A stretch of 16,850 bases of DNA from the NCBI GenBank assembly GCA_045644725.1, contig JAZRHK010000129.1, positions 1-16,850 on the forward strand, given 5' to 3'. The notes under the pieces are model-generated. The model saw only the letters and a list, made by a program, of their open reading frames with translations. It was not told the DNA's origin and made no database searches. Below, piece after piece: positions 14,380-16,850 of the stretch; within the stretch, counting starts at the first letter, position 1, and every line of letters starts with the position of its first letter. The translations under genes and the position numbers were made by a program. This stretch comes from CAAGNP01 sp045644725. GTDB lineage: Bacteria > Bacteroidota > Bacteroidia > Bacteroidales > UBA932.

Positions 14380-15288
14380 ATGAAAAAGATAATATCAATA
14401 ATTGCACTTTTGATCATAGGTATCAATGTTTTTGGACAGAGTGTCCCATTTCTGAACATCTCTTCTGACCCATATACTTACAGCATGGGTGGAACAGCTT
14501 TGACTTTGGATGCCAATGCGTTTACAGTGACTTCAAATGCTTCAGCTATGTCATATACTGATAAAATGGTATATGTTGCAGCATCATATGCTGCATGGCA
14601 GCCTAATCTTCTCAATAATCAGATTTTAGGTGTGTCAGGCTTTTATAAGACCGGTAATCTGGCTGTAGGTATAAGTGGTAAGTATTATACACATACTCCA
14701 TATGATATCACTGACAATCTTGGCTATATTTCCGGTATGTATACACCTGTGGAGATGTCTGCAGAGGCAGCTGCATCATATGAGGTATTTGGAGGTTTGT
14801 CTGTTGGCGCAAATGTAAGATTCCTCAGTTCTGCACTTACTGCAGAAAACAAAGCAACTTCAGTAGCTGCTGACATATCTGTATCTTATAGGTTAAAAGG
14901 GCTGAGGGCATCTGTGGCTGTTACAAATATTGGAGGCCAGGTAGATTATGGTTATGGCCCATATAAGCTGCCTTCAATGATGAAGGCTGGTGTAGGTTAT
15001 GTGCACAGTATAAATGAGAACAATTCATTTGCAATACACGCTCAGGGGGACTACATGCTTAATAAAGGGGTATTTATGGCAGGAGTAGGAGCTGAGTACT
15101 CTTTCAGAAATCTATTGTCGGCGAGGGTTGGGTATCACTATGGTGATAAAGCTGTTGTTCCGAGCTATGTTTCAGCCGGCTTGGCTGTCAAGTTATTTGG
15201 GGCAAGTATAAGTGGTGCCTATATCTTGGGATTTGACAACTCCCCTATAAATGGGTCGTATGTCCTCTCCGTGGGATATGAATTCTAA
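14380..15288 (+). CDS. PorV/PorQ-like outer-membrane beta-barrel protein
   Basis: A 302-residue protein with a Sec signal peptide (about 1-19, cleavage near VFG-Q). The N-terminal region has the PorV/PorQ family pattern of glycine-rich MGGTALTLDANAFTVTSNAS followed by alternating beta strands to a C-terminal aromatic residue (LSVGYEF), indicating an outer-membrane barrel. In type IX secretion, PorV shuttles cargo and recognises the C-terminal domain of secreted proteins. Finding it 10 bp after a protease that carries such a tail suggests a dedicated partner or surface-attachment role. An in-frame ATG at 14326 overlaps the protease gene by 44 bp, but ATG 14380 gives a clean MKK signal peptide and is preferred. 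The exact subfamily (PorV, PorQ or another) is uncertain. Confidence 0.78.
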   Translation: MKKIISIIALLIIGINVFGQSVPFLNISSDPYTYSMGGTALTLDANAFTVTSNASAMSYTDKMVYVAASYAAWQPNLLNNQILGVSGFYKTGNLAVGISGKYYTHTPYDITDNLGYISGMYTPVEMSAEAAASYEVFGGLSVGANVRFLSSALTAENKATSVAADISVSYRLKGLRASVAVTNIGGQVDYGYGPYKLPSMMKAGVGYVHSINENNSFAIHAQGDYMLNKGVFMAGVGAEYSFRNLLSARVGYHYGDKAVVPSYVSAGLAVKLFGASISGAYILGFDNSPINGSYVLSVGYEF

Positions 15289-15320
15289 AAAAAAGCCGAT
15301 TCAATCGAATCGGCTTTTTT
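15289..15320. terminator. Bidirectional terminator between porV-like gene and rpoC
   Basis: GCCGATTC (15295-15302) and GAATCGGC (15307-15314) are perfect arms around AATC, extended by six A-T pairs. A T-run follows on the plus strand (15315-15320) and another on the minus strand (complement of 15287-15294), so it can stop both the porV-like and the rpoC transcripts. Confidence 0.92.
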
Positions 15321-15325
15321 AATGA

Positions 15326-16850
15326 TTATTCTTGTACTCCTGTCATCTTTTTGTAGTCATCCATAGAGGCTACGATGATTCTTTCGTACTCTCTCAGGCC
15401 GGTACCTGCAGGAATTGGATGTCCGCAGATAACGTTCTCTTTAAGACCTTCAAGTGTATCAACTTTACCTCTGATTGCTGCATCTGAAAGGACTTTTGTT
15501 GTCTCCTGGAATGAAGCTGCTGACATAAAGCTGCTTGTCTTCAACGCTGCTCGGGTGATACCCTGTAGGATCTGGTTAGATGTAGCAGGGATAGCGTCGC
15601 GTGCCTCTACAAGCTTGAGATCCTGACGTTTTAGAACAGAGTTTTCATCTCTCAATCTGCGCAGTGTTACTATCTGACCAGGTTTGAGCTCTGTAGAGTC
15701 ACCAGCATCTGTAACCACTTTCTTGTCGAAGATCTCATCATTTTCATGATTGAATTCCCATTTGTCGACAAGCTGTTCAGGTAGGAAGCTTGTGTCACCT
15801 GGATCCACGATTTGAACTTTACGCATCATCTGACGAACGATGATCTCGAAGTGCTTGTCGTTGATCTTCACACCTTGCATACGGTATACAGCCTGAACTT
15901 CGTTAACGATATACTCCTGAACTTTGATAGGACCAAGGATGTTAAGGATATCAGAAGGAGAAACTGCACCGTCTGACAGTGGCATACCTGCTCTCACATA
16001 GTCGTTCTCCTGTACAAGGATCTGTTTTGATAGTGGAACAAGATAGTGTTTCTCTTCACCTGTCTTGGATTTGATGATGATCTCCCTATTACCACGTTTG
16101 ATCTTACCCATCTGCACTTCACCATTGATTTCGGCTACTACAGCAGGGTTAGAAGGGTTACGTGCCTCGAACAGCTCGGTAACACGTGGAAGACCACCGG
16201 TGATATCGCCTGATTTACCGATTGCTCTAGGAATCTTAACGATAACGTCACCGACTTTGATATTCTGACCTTTGTCTACCATGATGTGGGCACCTACAGG
16301 GAGGTTGTATTGTTTAACCTCAATGCCGTCCTTCATCACTTTGATAGAAGGGTTCTTCGATTTGTCACGTGATTCGATTACCACTTTCTCACGGTGTAGA
16401 GAGAACTCATCAGCGGCCTCTTCTCTAAAGGTAACACCCTCTACAAGGCTGTCGTACTCTGCAGTACCCTCTACTTCTGAGATGGTTACAGCGTTGTAAG
16501 CATCCCATTCGCAGATCTTGTCACCTTTGGTTACAAGTGAATCGTTCTTGAAGTACAGTTTTGCACCGTAAGGAATATCGTGTTGAGATAGGGTAATACC
16601 CGTAGTTGCATCCACGATACGCATTTCTGCTGTACGTCCGATAACCACATCGTATTTGCCTTCTTCATTCTCTACCTCTACAGTTCTGAGTTCATCGATC
16701 TCAAGTCTACCTTCATATCTTGCTATAATTTCAGATTCTGAAGCGACACTTGATGCAGTACCACCGACGTCGAATGTACGAAGTGTAAGCTGTGTACCTG
16801 GCTCACCGATACTCTGTGCAGCGATAACACCAACAACCTCACCCTTCTGT
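15326..16850 (-). CDS. rpoC: DNA-directed RNA polymerase beta' subunit, C-terminal part (5' end outside window)
   Basis: The minus-strand frame is open at the right edge and ends at TAA 15328-15326, giving about the last 507 codons. The beta' subunit forms the polymerase active-site cleft with beta. The first visible residues, GEVVGVIAAQSIGEPGTQLTLRTFDVGG, are cited here only through the hallmark piece AAQSIGEPGTQLTLRTF of the trigger-loop/bridge-helix region. Later come GDITGGLPRVTELFEARNP, the repeated barrel-sandwich insert segments typical of Bacteroidetes, and EYRMQGV-type jaw/clamp sequence (VQAVYRMQGVKINDKHFE). The C-terminal clamp segment reads FMSAASFQETTKVLSDAA, followed by GLKENVICGHPIPAGTG. 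The protein ends in KKMTGVQE. The gene is a housekeeping anchor and marks the window as chromosomal. Confidence 0.97.
   Translation of the reverse strand, partial: QKGEVVGVIAAQSIGEPGTQLTLRTFDVGGTASSVASESEIIARYEGRLEIDELRTVEVENEEGKYDVVIGRTAEMRIVDATTGITLSQHDIPYGAKLYFKNDSLVTKGDKICEWDAYNAVTISEVEGTAEYDSLVEGVTFREEAADEFSLHREKVVIESRDKSKNPSIKVMKDGIEVKQYNLPVGAHIMVDKGQNIKVGDVIVKIPRAIGKSGDITGGLPRVTELFEARNPSNPAVVAEINGEVQMGKIKRGNREIIIKSKTGEEKHYLVPLSKQILVQENDYVRAGMPLSDGAVSPSDILNILGPIKVQEYIVNEVQAVYRMQGVKINDKHFEIIVRQMMRKVQIVDPGDTSFLPEQLVDKWEFNHENDEIFDKKVVTDAGDSTELKPGQIVTLRRLRDENSVLKRQDLKLVEARDAIPATSNQILQGITRAALKTSSFMSAASFQETTKVLSDAAIRGKVDTLEGLKENVICGHPIPAGTGLREYERIIVASMDDYKKMTGVQE

Overview
The window looks like a chromosomal stretch from a member of the order Bacteroidales. 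The evidence is a SusC/SusD outer-membrane pair, Bacteroidetes-type promoter elements (TTTG, about 19 bp, then TAnnTTTG), a subtilase with a C-terminal type IX secretion (T9SS) sorting domain beside a PorV-like barrel, and little use of Shine-Dalgarno sites. A finer placement is not supported from sequence reading alone.

Layout. Positions 1-625 hold the 3' part of glutamate dehydrogenase (gdhA) with its own terminator. Positions 725-3162 are a tight three-gene run: a gamma-carbonic-anhydrase-type hexapeptide protein, a TlpA-like thioredoxin lipoprotein, and glutamate racemase (murI). Positions 3163-3435 are intergenic, with a 9-bp tandem repeat, a palindrome and a leftward terminator. Positions 3436-11687 form the unusual block described below. 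Positions 11739-15288 encode a subtilisin-like lipoprotein protease with a T9SS-type tail, followed by a PorV/PorQ-like outer-membrane protein. A hairpin terminator usable from both sides separates these from the 3' part of rpoC, which runs leftward off the right edge.

Central finding. The 3.4-11.7 kb block reads as a DNA-inversion switch built around a SusC/SusD operon. A leftward tyrosine recombinase (4344-5639) and a rightward susC-susD pair (5976-10702) lie between two copies of one lipoprotein gene body that face each other. The right copy (10740-11636) has an ATG and a lipoprotein signal peptide and follows susD. The left copy (3436-4283, leftward) is clearly homologous but has no usable start, signal peptide or promoter of its own. 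The two copies share a perfect 34-bp inverted repeat (4250-4283 and 10795-10828) exactly over the lipobox cysteine codon. Synonymous differences begin right after it. Crossing over at this repeat would invert 6.5 kb, carry promoter, susC, susD and signal peptide to the left copy, and fuse it in frame into a predicted 300-residue lipoprotein, while the right copy would become the silent one. Each body ends in its own terminator, so the arrangement is symmetric. The model is that the same SusC/SusD transporter is paired alternately with one of two surface lipoproteins. The repeats, orientation and reading frames are seen directly; inversion in cells is an inference.

The window contains no tRNA, rRNA, CRISPR array or insertion sequence that I can recognise.
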